From CALKXV01 sp965228905 (GTDB lineage Bacteria > Pseudomonadota > Alphaproteobacteria > Rhodobacterales > Rhodobacteraceae), in the NCBI GenBank assembly GCA_965228905.1, contig CBDDII010000003.1:682001-746000 (forward strand): a stretch of DNA of 64,000 nt. The letters are read 5' to 3'. The translations under genes and the position numbers were made by a program. The notes under the pieces were generated by a model. That model worked only from the letters and a program-made list of their open reading frames with translations. It searched no databases and was not told where the DNA came from. Shown here piece by piece: positions 16,560 through 26,306 of the stretch; position 1 is the first letter of the stretch; every line of letters starts with the position of its first letter.

Positions 16560-17669
16560 TCAGCCAAGGGCGGCTTGCACTTCCCTCAAATGTGACCGGC
16601 TGACCGGCACGGGTGGCAGGGAATCGTTGTCGAAGGTGCAGCGCCCCTTGTCCTTCTCACGATCGAAGCCCACCACTTTGGACAGGTTCACAAGGTAACT
16701 GCGATGGACCTTAACGAAGCCGGTGGGTGCCAACCGTTTCGTTGCCTCGGTGATCGGCCAGACACAGAAATGGCGCTCGCCGTTGGCATAGACCTGCGTA
16801 TAGTGCCCGTCCGCGCGGACGAAGGCGATGTCCTGGGCAAGGATGAAGACTTTCGCACCATCCTTCTCGCAGGGAATCCGCAAAGGCTTGGCGAGGTCCG
16901 GTGCCGCGTCGCGAATGTCTGAATGGGTGCCGGACATGTCTTCGTCGAGCGCGCCTTCCGGCACCAGATATGTCACGCCTACCCAGAGAAACGCACCGAA
17001 AATCACGAAACTCGACAAGATCACCCCGATGGCCATTGTTTCATTGCTTATCACCGGACCGAACTCGCGCAGTGTCGAAATCGATATGAAATTTGTACCC
17101 GCCATCGCAAGAAAATGGACCGAGAAAACCGCCAGACCGAAACAAAGGGCTCCGACGAGAATTGTTCGGTTGGATCGCTCGCCATAGGCGACTCCAAACG
17201 CAAGGATACAAAGCCCGATGGCCAGAATGGATGAGGCAACGACGCCAAAGGGTGTATAGACGGCCTTGCAAAGCTGCATTCCGGCCATCCCGACATAGTG
17301 CATCGCCAAGATGCCCGCGCCCACGATTGCACCGGACGCCACGATAACCGATTTTCTGCGCCGGGTGAAATGTAGGAGCGCGAGGGCGAGGGCCACCATC
17401 AGGATCGCGATTAGGGCCGATGCCAGGGTGATCGCGGCGTCGTAGTAAAAAAGGATCGGCAATCGCAACCCCAACATCGCAATGAAGTGCATCGACCAGA
17501 TGCCGCCTCCCAGCGCCACTGAAGCAAGAGCCACGGCGATTTTGCGTTGCTGGACGGATTTCTCGGCCATGTTCCTTGTGAGCGACAACCCGGTTCCACC
17601 AGCAACCAAGGCGACGACGAGAGAAGCCGCGACCAATCCTGAATTATGCCCGTAGTCCAAGAATTCCAT
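16560..17669 (-). CDS. coxC: CoxC, MHYT membrane sensor with LytTR DNA-binding domain
   Basis: 369 residues. The N-terminal ~225 residues form about seven membrane spans with MHYT repeats (WSMHFIAMLG, AMHYVGMAG, SVHFLAMAG), each with Met/His residues proposed to bind copper and sense diatomic gases. The C-terminus from about 270 is a LytTR domain (FVRADGHYTQVY, FVKVHRSYLVNL). This is the coxC/coxH architecture that switches on cox genes with CO. The ATG at 17669 is preferred over a TTG six codons earlier. The gene lies 139 bases upstream of coxM, on the same strand. Confidence 0.9.
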   Translation of the reverse strand: MEFLDYGHNSGLVAASLVVALVAGGTGLSLTRNMAEKSVQQRKIAVALASVALGGGIWSMHFIAMLGLRLPILFYYDAAITLASALIAILMVALALALLHFTRRRKSVIVASGAIVGAGILAMHYVGMAGMQLCKAVYTPFGVVASSILAIGLCILAFGVAYGERSNRTILVGALCFGLAVFSVHFLAMAGTNFISISTLREFGPVISNETMAIGVILSSFVIFGAFLWVGVTYLVPEGALDEDMSGTHSDIRDAAPDLAKPLRIPCEKDGAKVFILAQDIAFVRADGHYTQVYANGERHFCVWPITEATKRLAPTGFVKVHRSYLVNLSKVVGFDREKDKGRCTFDNDSLPPVPVSRSHLREVQAALG

Positions 17670-18118
17670 ACTTTGACTTTTGCTCAAGGGACGACGGTAT
17701 GCAAATCTCTAGTTGATCTTCACGCCGTCTCCAGACCACTAATTTACCGCTTCGTGAGTGCCCCCCGCAAAAAAGTGGCTTCCCAAGATTGGCTGCACTG
17801 AAGCGATCTTCGGCGTCATGTAAGTTTTTGCGCGGCGAAGCCGTCATGCGGTGCGCCTGCTCAATGGCGTCTCGATGTCCGGCAAGTTATGCTTTGCGAT
17901 CACGTGGCGCTTGTCCCAGACTGGTTGGTGGGTTCGAATGACAGGCAGCTTAGCAATTGTCATGGTGAGGCCTTGATCCGCCTGTCCCTTGGGCAAGCCC
18001 TACATTACGCTGGCACTGTCGGTTCAAAACTTGCTGAAATCGTCGAGCGGTGGGCTACAGTGCAATCCGTGGACAAAGTGCAACGCGAGTCGCGCAGTCG
18101 TTCTAAGTAGGGGACACA
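17670..18118. other. Divergent intergenic region coxC / efflux genes
   Basis: About 450 bases with no supported gene; it must hold the promoters of coxC (leftward) and the efflux operon (rightward). The final AGTAGGGGAC before 18119 serves as ribosome-binding site for the adaptor gene. I see no copy of the coxM-type repeats here. Confidence 0.5.
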
Positions 18119-19285
18119 ATGAATTTCATTCGACAAATCGTGTTGTCGCTCGCCGCCATCGGCGGTGCATTGTTCCTGTGGGTCACCTACGTGCCGTCCT
18201 CCATCGACTGGCTTGAAAAAGCCGGGATCGCGGATCTTCTGGGGGTCGAGACGGCACCCGAGGAAGGCAGCGGCGGCGGCGGTGGATTTGGCAGAGGCGG
18301 ACCGGCAAATGTGGTCGTTGCGGAGGTGGGAGAAGGCCGCGTCGATGACCGGATAGAGGCTATCGGCGACGGGAGGGCTGTGCGCTCGGTCACGCTTCGC
18401 TCCGAGGTCGCAGGCAAGGTGGTCGAGGTCGTTCCTGCGACAAATGGTTATGTCGAAGTTGGCGACGTGGTCCTGAGACTGGATGCCGAGGCTGAGCGGA
18501 TCGAGTTGGAACGCGCGAGGCTCCTGCTAGAGAGTGCACGGGAAGATGCCGAACGGCTGACGCGTCTTGGTGGCACCGGGGCGATCAGCGAAGTTACGCT
18601 CAGGGAGGCGCGCCTTGCCGTTCGGACGGCGGAACTCGCCACCGAGCAGGCGGAGTACGACCTGGTGCAACGCACCGTAACTTCACCGATTTCCGGCTGG
18701 CTTGGGGTGATTGACGTTGCCACGGGCGACCGGATTTCCAGCCAGGACATAATCGCGACCATCACTGACCGGTCGGAAATTCTTGTAGATTTCAGAGTGC
18801 CCGAGCGCGTCATCGGAATGATCGAACCCGGCAAGGTGATTGAGGTGCGCCCGCTCGGACTTCGCGGGCTGGAACTGACGGGAGAGATCGCGGCCATCGA
18901 CAACATTGTTGACCGGAACAGCCGAACGTTGCGGGTGCAGGGTCGTTTTGAGAACGTGGGCGACCGCTTGCGCGCAGGCATGGCCTTCTCGGTTTCGATG
19001 GAGTTTCCCGGCGAGACGCTCCTCTCGGTCGATCCCCTTTCTGTCCAGTGGTCCAGCGAGGGATCCTATGTCTGGGCGGTCCGCGACGGCAAGGCAGCGC
19101 GCGTGGACGTCACGATCCGGCAGCGGAACAGCGACAGCGTCGTTGTCGAGGCCGCGCTGGAGCAGGGGGATCTTGTGGTGATTGAAGGCGTTCAGAGCCT
19201 CAGGCCCGGTGCCGAGGTTACGGTTTCATCGGGCAGCGAGGCGGAAGCGGCAGAAGCCGCGCGCCGCGACCGCGCCAGTCTTTGA
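18119..19285 (+). CDS. RND efflux periplasmic adaptor (membrane fusion protein)
   Basis: 388 residues. An uncleaved N-terminal hydrophobic anchor (about 5-25) is followed by a Gly-rich linker (GSGGGGGFGRGG), a lipoyl-like half motif (LRSEVAGKVVEV...GYVEVGDVVLRLD), a coiled-coil hairpin (about 115-170), and beta-barrel and membrane-proximal domains. It links an RND pump to an outer-membrane channel. It overlaps or abuts the pump gene 12 bases later; no outer-membrane channel gene is nearby, so a TolC-type partner elsewhere is expected. Substrate unknown. Confidence 0.9.
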   Translation: MNFIRQIVLSLAAIGGALFLWVTYVPSSIDWLEKAGIADLLGVETAPEEGSGGGGGFGRGGPANVVVAEVGEGRVDDRIEAIGDGRAVRSVTLRSEVAGKVVEVVPATNGYVEVGDVVLRLDAEAERIELERARLLLESAREDAERLTRLGGTGAISEVTLREARLAVRTAELATEQAEYDLVQRTVTSPISGWLGVIDVATGDRISSQDIIATITDRSEILVDFRVPERVIGMIEPGKVIEVRPLGLRGLELTGEIAAIDNIVDRNSRTLRVQGRFENVGDRLRAGMAFSVSMEFPGETLLSVDPLSVQWSSEGSYVWAVRDGKAARVDVTIRQRNSDSVVVEAALEQGDLVVIEGVQSLRPGAEVTVSSGSEAEAAEAARRDRASL

Positions 19286-19296
19286 GAGGCAATGAC

Positions 19297-22200
19297 ATGG
19301 CAAGCAAGGAAGCCCCCTCCGCCGTCCTCGGGTCTGGCATCGCGCTTTTCGTCAGGCGGCAGATCCTCGCCTATGTCCTGAGTGCGCTGATCCTTCTGGC
19401 AGGTATTGCATCCCTCTTCGGTGTCGAGGTCCGCGAACTGCCGAACGTCGACCGTCCGGTCATTACCGTCACGACCGATTTTTCGGGCGCCTCACCCGAA
19501 AGCGTGGATCAGGAGATCACCAGCCGCATCGAAGGTGCGGTGGGACGAGTGGCAGGGATCAAGTCGATTTCTTCGAACTCGCGCTTTGGGCGAAGCAGGG
19601 TCACGCTTGACTTCAATGAAAGCACCGATCTGGACGTCGCCGCGACAGACAGCCGGGACGCGGTCGCCCGGATTGCCAACCAGTTGCCGGACGGGGCAGA
19701 TACCCCGCGCATCGTGAAGGCGGATGCCAATGCGCAGGCCGTTCTGCGGATTGCCGTGACCTCGCCCGGGCGCTCGCCGCAGGAGTTGACGCAGATCGTG
19801 CAGGAGCGCGTCGAGGATCGGCTGATCTCGATCGACGGTGTTGCTGACCTCCAGATTTATGGCGACAGGGAGCCGATCTTCCGGGTCGATATCGACATGG
19901 CGGAATTGGCGAGTCGCGGGCTGACGCTGGCCGACCTGAGACGAACGCTTTCCGACGTCGCCTATGACGCACCAGCCGGAGACCTCTCCGGCGCGTCTCA
20001 GTCGATCAGCGTCCGGACCACTGCCACGGTCGCGGCGCCCCAGGAATTCGAGGACCTTGTCATCGCCGAACACGTCCGGGTCGGGGATGTCGCAAGGGTC
20101 TCGCTTGGTCCCGCGCCGGATGAAACCGTTCTGAGGGCCAACGGCCAGACCGGGATCGGCCTTGGCGTGATACGTCAGGCGACCTCGAACACGCTGGAAA
20201 TTTCCGCAGCGGTGCGCGAGGTTGTGGCGGAACTGGATCGCACCCTGCCTGACGACGTCAGTGTTTTCGTCACCTCTGATGACGCCGTGTTCATCAGGGG
20301 GTCGATCACGGAGGTCTTGAAGACACTCGGGCTGGCGGTTGCAATCGTCGTTGTCGTTATCTTCCTGTTCCTCCGCAACTTCCGCGCAACTGCCATCCCC
20401 GCACTTACCATGCCGGTCGCGCTGATCGGAACGCTGGCGGCTATCTACCTCGTCGGTTTCTCGGTCAATATCCTGACACTTCTGGCGCTTGTCCTCGCGA
20501 CCGGGATGGTCGTAGACGACGCAATCGTTGTGCTTGAAAACATCGTGCGACGGCGAAGCGAAGGCATGGGACCTCGCGCAGCCGCGGTCCTTGGCACGCG
20601 GCAGGTGTTCTTCGCGGTGGTGACCACCACGGCGACGCTCGCGGCAGTCTTCATCCCGCTGTCCTTCCTGCCCGGCCAGGCGGGGGGGCTCTTTCGCGAA
20701 TTCGGCTTCACCCTTGCCATGGCCGTCATGCTTTCATCCGTCGTGGCCCTCACGCTCTGCCCCACATTGGCGAGCCGAATGTTGACCAAAGACCCCAATC
20801 CGGGCCCGCGCGGGCCCTTTGTCTGGCTGGGCAACAGGCTGGCGGCGCTTTACGCGAGAACACTCGACTGGGCACTTGCAATCCCCTTCGTCATCGTGCT
20901 CGTTGCCGCTCTCTTTGCGCTGACAGCAGCAATGGTCTTCGGGTCGATCCGGCAGGAACTGACACCGCGAGAGGACCGCGCCGTGGCTCTCTTGTCGGTG
21001 ACAGCCCCGCAAGGCGTTTCGCTGGAGTACACAACCCAGAAAACCCGCGAGATCGAGGCAGCGATCCAGCCACTGAGAGCGTCCGGCGAGGTCACGAACG
21101 TCTTTTCGATCACCGGTTTCGGTGCCGACAACCGGGGTTTCATGGTTTTCAGCCTGGCCCCCTGGGAAGAACGCGGGCGCAGCCAGGACGAGATCGTCGG
21201 GCAGATCAACGGCAGCCTGCGAAACATCATCGGAGTCCGCGCCTTTGCCATTCAGCCCAACTCGCTGGGTATTCGAGGCGCAGGGCGCGGTCTGACCTTT
21301 GCCGTCGCAGGCAACAGTTACGAGCAACTGGCAGAGGTTTCGGAACAACTTGTCGCCCGGATGCAGGAAGACCCGGCATTCGGACAGGTGCGCCTTGAGT
21401 ACGAAACGACACAGCCGCAGCTTTTCATCGAAATCGACCGCACCCGTGCCTCCGATCTCGGCATCGACATCACTGGCCTGGGTGAGGCGCTTCGCGCTGT
21501 TCTTGACGGACGCACCGTCGGCTCGGTCTTCATCGACGACCTGAGCTACGACATCCAGATGCTCTCGACTTCGGACCCGGTGGACGATCCCGGCGACCTT
21601 CAGAACGTGTTCGTTCAGGCCAGCGACGGGCAGATGGTACCGATGTCGAGTTTCGTCACGCTGGAGGAGCGCGCCGTTGCGCCGGAACTGGAACGCGAAG
21701 GACAAAACCGGTCGGTCGAAATCTCGGCCGGTCTTACGCCGGAAATGTCCCTGGGCGATGCTCTTCAGGAGGTGAGAAGCCTGGCGGAAGAGGTTCTGGC
21801 CGAGGAGAACCGCATTGTCCCTCTGGCAGAGGCGGCTACCCTGGACGAAACCGCATCGGGCCTTTTGATGACCTTCGGCTTCGCGATCGTGGTCGTCTTT
21901 CTTGTTCTTGCGGCCCAGTTCGAAAGTTTCATCTCGGCCATCGTGGTCATGGCGACAGTCCCACTCGGCCTTGCCTGCGCCATTTTTGCGCTGTTGCTGA
22001 CTGGCCTCAGCCTGAACGTCTACAGCCAGATCGGTCTGGTCATGCTGATCGGCATAATGGCCAAGAACGGCATCCTGATTGTGGAGTTCGCCAACCAGTT
22101 GCGCGATGCGGGCAATGACGTGCGAAGTGCGATCCACGACGCCTCGACGGTCCGCCTTCGACCGGTGATGATGACGATGACTTCGACCGTCCTGGGTGGC

Positions 22201-22404
22201 GTCCCTCTGATCCTGTCCACCGGTGCCGGAGCCGAAGCGCGCGAGGCGCTGGGCTGGGTGATCGTCGGTGGTCTGGGGCTGGCCACACTCTCCACGCTCT
22301 ACCTCACGCCGATCGCCTATCTGTTGCTCGCAGGGTTTTCCAAACCACGCGCGGAGGAGGAGCGGCGACTGCTGAACGAACTGGAAGGGGCGTTGAGCGG
22401 GTAA
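19297..22404 (+). CDS. RND-family efflux pump (AcrB/MexF-type permease)
   Basis: 1,035 residues with the 12-span RND layout and two large periplasmic loops. The proton-relay residues are in place: the Asp pair in TGMVVDDAIVVLENI (TM4) and Lys in IGIMAKNGILIVEFA (TM10). The start at 19297 is chosen over an in-frame TTG five codons earlier because GAGAGG is well spaced before it. It works with the adaptor in the same operon to export drugs, dyes or lipophilic compounds. The ~80 aa of C-terminal cytoplasmic tail are ordinary. Confidence 0.93.
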   Translation: MASKEAPSAVLGSGIALFVRRQILAYVLSALILLAGIASLFGVEVRELPNVDRPVITVTTDFSGASPESVDQEITSRIEGAVGRVAGIKSISSNSRFGRSRVTLDFNESTDLDVAATDSRDAVARIANQLPDGADTPRIVKADANAQAVLRIAVTSPGRSPQELTQIVQERVEDRLISIDGVADLQIYGDREPIFRVDIDMAELASRGLTLADLRRTLSDVAYDAPAGDLSGASQSISVRTTATVAAPQEFEDLVIAEHVRVGDVARVSLGPAPDETVLRANGQTGIGLGVIRQATSNTLEISAAVREVVAELDRTLPDDVSVFVTSDDAVFIRGSITEVLKTLGLAVAIVVVVIFLFLRNFRATAIPALTMPVALIGTLAAIYLVGFSVNILTLLALVLATGMVVDDAIVVLENIVRRRSEGMGPRAAAVLGTRQVFFAVVTTTATLAAVFIPLSFLPGQAGGLFREFGFTLAMAVMLSSVVALTLCPTLASRMLTKDPNPGPRGPFVWLGNRLAALYARTLDWALAIPFVIVLVAALFALTAAMVFGSIRQELTPREDRAVALLSVTAPQGVSLEYTTQKTREIEAAIQPLRASGEVTNVFSITGFGADNRGFMVFSLAPWEERGRSQDEIVGQINGSLRNIIGVRAFAIQPNSLGIRGAGRGLTFAVAGNSYEQLAEVSEQLVARMQEDPAFGQVRLEYETTQPQLFIEIDRTRASDLGIDITGLGEALRAVLDGRTVGSVFIDDLSYDIQMLSTSDPVDDPGDLQNVFVQASDGQMVPMSSFVTLEERAVAPELEREGQNRSVEISAGLTPEMSLGDALQEVRSLAEEVLAEENRIVPLAEAATLDETASGLLMTFGFAIVVVFLVLAAQFESFISAIVVMATVPLGLACAIFALLLTGLSLNVYSQIGLVMLIGIMAKNGILIVEFANQLRDAGNDVRSAIHDASTVRLRPVMMTMTSTVLGGVPLILSTGAGAEAREALGWVIVGGLGLATLSTLYLTPIAYLLLAGFSKPRAEEERRLLNELEGALSG

Positions 22405-22551
22405 CCCAGATGGAGGCTGCGACTTCACTCGATATTTGGGTTCACTGAGATTTGGCGATGTTTTCGAGGGTCGTCCCCTTACGCGGCAAACGGCAGAGAA
22501 GTTCGATTTCAGGGCGAGCACGGTGCGGCGCGAAACGCCTGTTGGCGTAAC

Positions 22552-22575
22552 GGGCCGCAAGTTCGCTTGCGACCC
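22552..22575. terminator. Hairpin between convergent genes
   Basis: GGG and CGCAAG pair with CTTGCG and CCC around a TTCG tetraloop (one bulged or mismatched pair). It lies between the RND pump end (22404) and the end of the leftward YHS gene (22593), so it could end transcription from either side. No obvious T-run. Confidence 0.45.
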
Positions 22576-22592
22576 GCAGCCTGTCATGTTCT

Positions 22593-23075
22593 TCAGAGTT
22601 CGCCGATGGCGGTGTTCTTGATCTCCGGCCACTTGGCAAAGGCGCCTTCGATCACCGTTTCCCGGTCTTCGAGGTACTTGTCGAAGATGGCCTTGTTGAC
22701 GAAGAGATAGAGTTTGCCGTCCACGATGTCTGCATATCGGACATCTCCGTCAAGCTTTTTGCCAACGAAAACGCCGAAAGCGCAGAAACCGCCGAACTGG
22801 GGCAGCATTGAAGCGGGGTCTTCGTCGAAGGCGGCCTGGGCGTCGGCATCGGCAAAGTAATAGTCGATGCCGTCGTGGTTCGATGTGTAAGCGGCGTCAC
22901 CGATATGGGGAGTGTCCGCTTCGAACATCGAGACCGGGTCAAAGCCGTGCATTCCCAAGGGGTTGCCGGTCAGGGTCAAACCGTTCGAAATGTTCACCTC
23001 GTCAGCCGCGAAGGCCGCAGGTGTGCTTGCGATGAGCGATACGATTGCCGCTGCGATCAGTTTGGATTTGGTCAT
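22593..23075 (-). CDS. Exported YHS-domain protein
   Basis: 160 residues. A cleavable signal peptide is clear (MTKSKLIAAAIVSLIASTPA, AFA-A cleavage). The mature part has the YHS motif FGGFCAFGVFVGKKLDGDV and the block VDGKLYLFVNKAIFDKYLED found in periplasmic YHS proteins of Rhodobacteraceae, proposed to bind metal. The ATG at 23075 is chosen because the longer frame adds 31 residues before the signal peptide. It follows the Tat-exported hydrolase by 50 bases and both are likely periplasmic. Confidence 0.8.
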   Translation of the reverse strand: MTKSKLIAAAIVSLIASTPAAFAADEVNISNGLTLTGNPLGMHGFDPVSMFEADTPHIGDAAYTSNHDGIDYYFADADAQAAFDEDPASMLPQFGGFCAFGVFVGKKLDGDVRYADIVDGKLYLFVNKAIFDKYLEDRETVIEGAFAKWPEIKNTAIGEL

Positions 23076-23125
23076 TGTCTTGGTCCTTTGTTGAGGTTGG
23101 TTTGGGGAGGGGAAACGCGCCGCCA

Positions 23126-23977
23126 TCAGGCGCCGCGGGTGATGCGATCGACAGCGTCGTCCGTCCACCAGACGGCGTTTGCGATCATTCGGAAATTGAT
23201 GAGGGCAGCGAGATAGCCGTCGCCTTCGGGCACCTTTGCGCCAGCTGTTGCATCGCGCACGACGGCGACCTCGAAGCCGGTTTCCAGCAGTTCTCGCATA
23301 TGGCTTTCGACGCAGAGGTTGGCCGACATGCCGGCAAGGATCACCTTGTCGATTCCGATCTTGCGAAGTTGCAGCACGAGGTCGTTCTGTTCGGGGCCGT
23401 AAACCTTGTGGGGCGAACAGACGATGGTTTTGCCGTCGTTGATGTATTTCTTGTACTGCGGCATCCAGTCCGCGCCCGAGCCTTGGAAACCATCAAGGCT
23501 GAGGGGATCGGCGCGGTCGAACATTCCGATGCCATGCATCACACGTTCCAGCGTGCCTTCGAATGCCCATTGGTGATCCTGCGGATAGTAATAGTGAGGC
23601 GACACAACTACGGGCATCTCGGCCGCCTTTGCCGCGATGAACAGTCGTTCAAGGTTGTCGACAACGCCCTGTTCGGAAACGCTTTCGCCAACGACGCCCC
23701 AGGCGACGCCGCCCTCGTCCAGAAAGTCGACCTGAGGGTCCACGACGACAAGGGCGGTGCGGCCCGGTTCGATCTGCATGTCGATAAGGGGCAGTCCGGG
23801 GTCGGCAGGGTCGGCGTAGTGTTCGCGCGCATCAGGCGTCGCGGCGTTCAGCGCGGTTCCCGAAAGCGTGGCGGCGGCACCGGAGGCCGCAGCGGTGGTC
23901 AGAAGGCGGCGGCGCGCCATGTCCACTTGAGCTTCGGGCGGGTTGCCACAGCCGCATTTGTGATCGTGAGATTTCAT
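23126..23977 (-). CDS. Tat-exported isochorismatase-family cysteine hydrolase
   Basis: 283 residues. The N-terminus has a Cys/His-rich start (HKCGCG) and a Tat motif ARRRLLTTAAASGAAATLSG, implying folding before export. The hydrolase domain has the catalytic Asp in ALVVVDPQVDFLD, a Lys near SPHKVYG and the nucleophile Cys in AGMSANLCVESHMRELL. Family members cleave amides or vinyl ethers; a periplasmic member is uncommon. It is flanked by a small unknown gene and the YHS gene on the same strand. Substrate unknown. Confidence 0.8.
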   Translation of the reverse strand: MKSHDHKCGCGNPPEAQVDMARRRLLTTAAASGAAATLSGTALNAATPDAREHYADPADPGLPLIDMQIEPGRTALVVVDPQVDFLDEGGVAWGVVGESVSEQGVVDNLERLFIAAKAAEMPVVVSPHYYYPQDHQWAFEGTLERVMHGIGMFDRADPLSLDGFQGSGADWMPQYKKYINDGKTIVCSPHKVYGPEQNDLVLQLRKIGIDKVILAGMSANLCVESHMRELLETGFEVAVVRDATAGAKVPEGDGYLAALINFRMIANAVWWTDDAVDRITRGA

Positions 23978-24094
23978 GGGTCTTCTCCTTTGGTTGGTCT
24001 TCGGGTGCGTGATCGAACGGCGTCAGGCCGTGCGAGGGGGGCGGCGGGCGCATTTGCGCCGCCGATCTGGTCGTTTGATCAGTTGGTTGGCCGG

Positions 24095-24499
24095 TCAGTC
24101 TTTGATGGCTTCAGACAGCACCATCTGGCAGATCGCTTGTCGGCGTGCGGAGTCGGCGGGGATGTTCAACATACCGCGCGTCACTTCGTCCAGGGGCACC
24201 GGGGGCGGTCGGCAGGTCGGCGGCTCGATCGGCCAGTCCGCGTCGGGCAGACGGGCTTCGTCAAGAGGTGACAACAGCAGGAGCGACGCGGTGCTGCTGG
24301 TTGCGATCCCGCCAACGACGGTCGCAAGCAGGAACAAGGCCAGGTCATCGTAGCGGCCGATCAGGGCGGCAAGGTTGCGCAGATACCGCATTGGTTCAAG
24401 TACGGGGGCAGGCCGTGGTGACTTGCAGAGGCGGGTCTGGCGCGGGGTCATCTCGACCATGACGGCATCGAGGCCGGTCGGAAAAACGATTGAGGTCAT
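24095..24499 (-). CDS. Small protein of unknown function with one hydrophobic segment
   Basis: 134 residues. A Pro/Arg-rich N-terminus is followed by one hydrophobic stretch (about 52-80, DLALFLLATVVGGIATSSTA), then a Pro-rich part and a helical C-terminus. I do not recognise a family. It has a plausible AAAGGA ribosome-binding site and lies between the AraC regulator and the Tat hydrolase on the same strand, so it is probably co-transcribed. Coding status rests on position, codon use and spacing. Confidence 0.55.
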   Translation of the reverse strand: MTSIVFPTGLDAVMVEMTPRQTRLCKSPRPAPVLEPMRYLRNLAALIGRYDDLALFLLATVVGGIATSSTASLLLLSPLDEARLPDADWPIEPPTCRPPPVPLDEVTRGMLNIPADSARRQAICQMVLSEAIKD

Positions 24500-24571
24500 G
24501 TGTTCTGTCGTCCTTTTGGCGGGCTCGGTCTCGCGGTGCTTTGAAAGCCTTTCCGGCTTGATGGGACGACG

Positions 24572-25666
24572 TTAAACCGGGGTAGACAGATCTGTATTGG
24601 CCGGGCCTGCCAGGGTTTGGGCATAACCTGCCAAAACGGTTTCGGCATCGGCACAAAGCGGCAGTTTCCGGCGGGCGCGATACTGGGCCGGGGTCTGTCC
24701 CTCGTGGCGCTTGAAGGCGCGGCCAAAGGTGCTTTGGTCGGAAAACCCGGCGAGGAAGGCGACTTCGGTCAGGCTGCAATTGCTGGCGTGCAGCAACTCG
24801 CGGGCCAATCCGATTTGAGCTTCGCGCATCACCTCGCGCAGGGTGGTGCCTTCGTCGGAAAGCCTGCGAAACAGGGTGCGTTCGCTCATGCCCAGATCGC
24901 GGGCCAGGGCGGCGGCCGAGGGTGCGCCGGTGTTGAGCGTGGCGGATATACGGCGCAGCAAATGGACCCTCAGCGGTGTTGCGACGTCTGACTGGTTCAG
25001 TTCCCGTTCAAGGTGTCCGGTCATGAAGTCCGACACCGCCCGGTCGCCCAAACGGTTTGGCAGGTCCAGTGTCCGGGTCGCCATCGCGATGCCATCCTTT
25101 TCGGCCCGAAAGTGCACCGGCATTCCAAAGACAGCCTCGTAATCCCCAGGGTTGCCCACGCAGTCGTGGCGGAAAGTGGCATAATCGAAACGCGCCTCGC
25201 CCTCGACCAACAGTCCGGCGTTGTGCACGACGCCTGCCAGGGCACATTCGTTGCGCAGGGTCAAAGCCGGGTGCCCGAGGGTGCGTTGCTGAAGCGAGAA
25301 AAAAGCCCGGTCATGACTTTCGTCCAACTGGTAAACGGCGGTGTCGGTCAAAAGACGGAAGTATCGTTCCAGCCGTTGTAGCGAGGCCCGCAGGGTGGGT
25401 GCGGTTTTCAAGGCCAGCCCGAGGACGCCGAGCTTGTCGAATTCTATCGCCCGGGCGCAGGCCGCGACCAGCGTCGGTCGGTCAGGGTGGCGTTGGCGGA
25501 GCCATTCGATGAAATCGAAATAGGCGTTGGCATCCAACTGTCCGTCCAACGATTGCGACAGGCGGTGCACGACCTGATCGCCTGAGAGCACGCTGCCGTC
25601 AGCCATGAGTTTCAGACCAACTGCCGAGGCCATCGAATGGGCAAAGGCGGGAGTGACGGTCGACAT
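24572..25666 (-). CDS. AraC-family transcriptional regulator (arabinose-binding-like N-terminus)
   Basis: 364 residues. The N-terminal ~220 residues match the large effector domain of the OruR/ArgR-type AraC subgroup (ends with a conserved LRNECALAGVVHNAG-like block). The C-terminal AraC DNA-binding domain has two helix-turn-helix motifs (AALARDLGMSERTLFRRLSD and LTEVAFLAGFSDQSTFGRAF). It sits in the middle of a row of minus-strand genes and may control the hydrolase/YHS genes downstream of it. Ligand unknown. Confidence 0.9.
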   Translation of the reverse strand: MSTVTPAFAHSMASAVGLKLMADGSVLSGDQVVHRLSQSLDGQLDANAYFDFIEWLRQRHPDRPTLVAACARAIEFDKLGVLGLALKTAPTLRASLQRLERYFRLLTDTAVYQLDESHDRAFFSLQQRTLGHPALTLRNECALAGVVHNAGLLVEGEARFDYATFRHDCVGNPGDYEAVFGMPVHFRAEKDGIAMATRTLDLPNRLGDRAVSDFMTGHLERELNQSDVATPLRVHLLRRISATLNTGAPSAAALARDLGMSERTLFRRLSDEGTTLREVMREAQIGLARELLHASNCSLTEVAFLAGFSDQSTFGRAFKRHEGQTPAQYRARRKLPLCADAETVLAGYAQTLAGPANTDLSTPV

Positions 25667-25707
25667 GGCGTGCTCCGTTTCTATTTCAATTTGGATGAGG
25701 CGGGAGA

Positions 25708-26295
25708 TCAGTCGGCTGTGTTCTCCAACTCGGCGATGCGCGCACGCAGGCGAGAGATTTCGCTTCCGTATTCCGCTTCGGTCAGGCGCAGCGGGATGTG
25801 CTTTGGGCAGTTCCAGTCAAATGCCTCGACGCGGATCACGACCGCACGTTCCGCCTTTGGCGCGTCGAGCGTGTTCAAAAAAGAGATCACAGTCGGGTCT
25901 TCGCTTAACCTGGCACGACCAAGGATTTTTAGTCGTTGTCGGGTCGCATAGTCGATGGCAAGGATCGAGATGCGGTTGTCGTGAACAAGGTTGCCGGTGC
26001 TTATGTACTGCTGGTTTCCGGCATAATCGGCATAGGCCAACGTATGCGGGTCAATCACCTTCAGAAAGCCGGGCGCGCCGCCGCGGAACTGAACATAGGG
26101 CCAGCCGGTTTCGCCCGTGGTGGCCTGAACCATGCCGTCGCGTGCTTCAAGAAATGCCGCTTCGCGTTTGCCAAGCAGATGGCCACTGTCGGTGTCGGCG
26201 TACATGACCCGCGTGTAGGCCTCGGCCGATCCATGCCGAGCCTGTTCTGCGCGGACGTTCGGGGTGAAGGCAAGGCGGGCAAAGGCTTTGGACAT
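25708..26295 (-). CDS. Pyridoxamine 5'-phosphate oxidase-like flavoprotein
   Basis: 195 residues. The split-barrel PNPOx fold is indicated by DGMVQATTGETGWPYVQFRGG, then FLKVIDPHTLAYADYAGN and a RLKILGRARL strand; the C-terminus adds a short coiled coil (EISRLRARIAELEN). Members bind FMN or F420 and act on diverse substrates, so this is not pyridoxal metabolism by default. A good GGAG site precedes the ATG at 26295. It follows the DUF1348 gene by 11 bases and is read with it. Confidence 0.8.
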   Translation of the reverse strand: MSKAFARLAFTPNVRAEQARHGSAEAYTRVMYADTDSGHLLGKREAAFLEARDGMVQATTGETGWPYVQFRGGAPGFLKVIDPHTLAYADYAGNQQYISTGNLVHDNRISILAIDYATRQRLKILGRARLSEDPTVISFLNTLDAPKAERAVVIRVEAFDWNCPKHIPLRLTEAEYGSEISRLRARIAELENTAD

Positions 26296-26306
26296 TTTCC
26301 GTTCTC

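Noticed and set aside
20734..22632. Minus-strand open frame of 632 codons
   Set aside because: Antisense to the RND pump; composition is typical of a shadow frame and no domain is recognisable.
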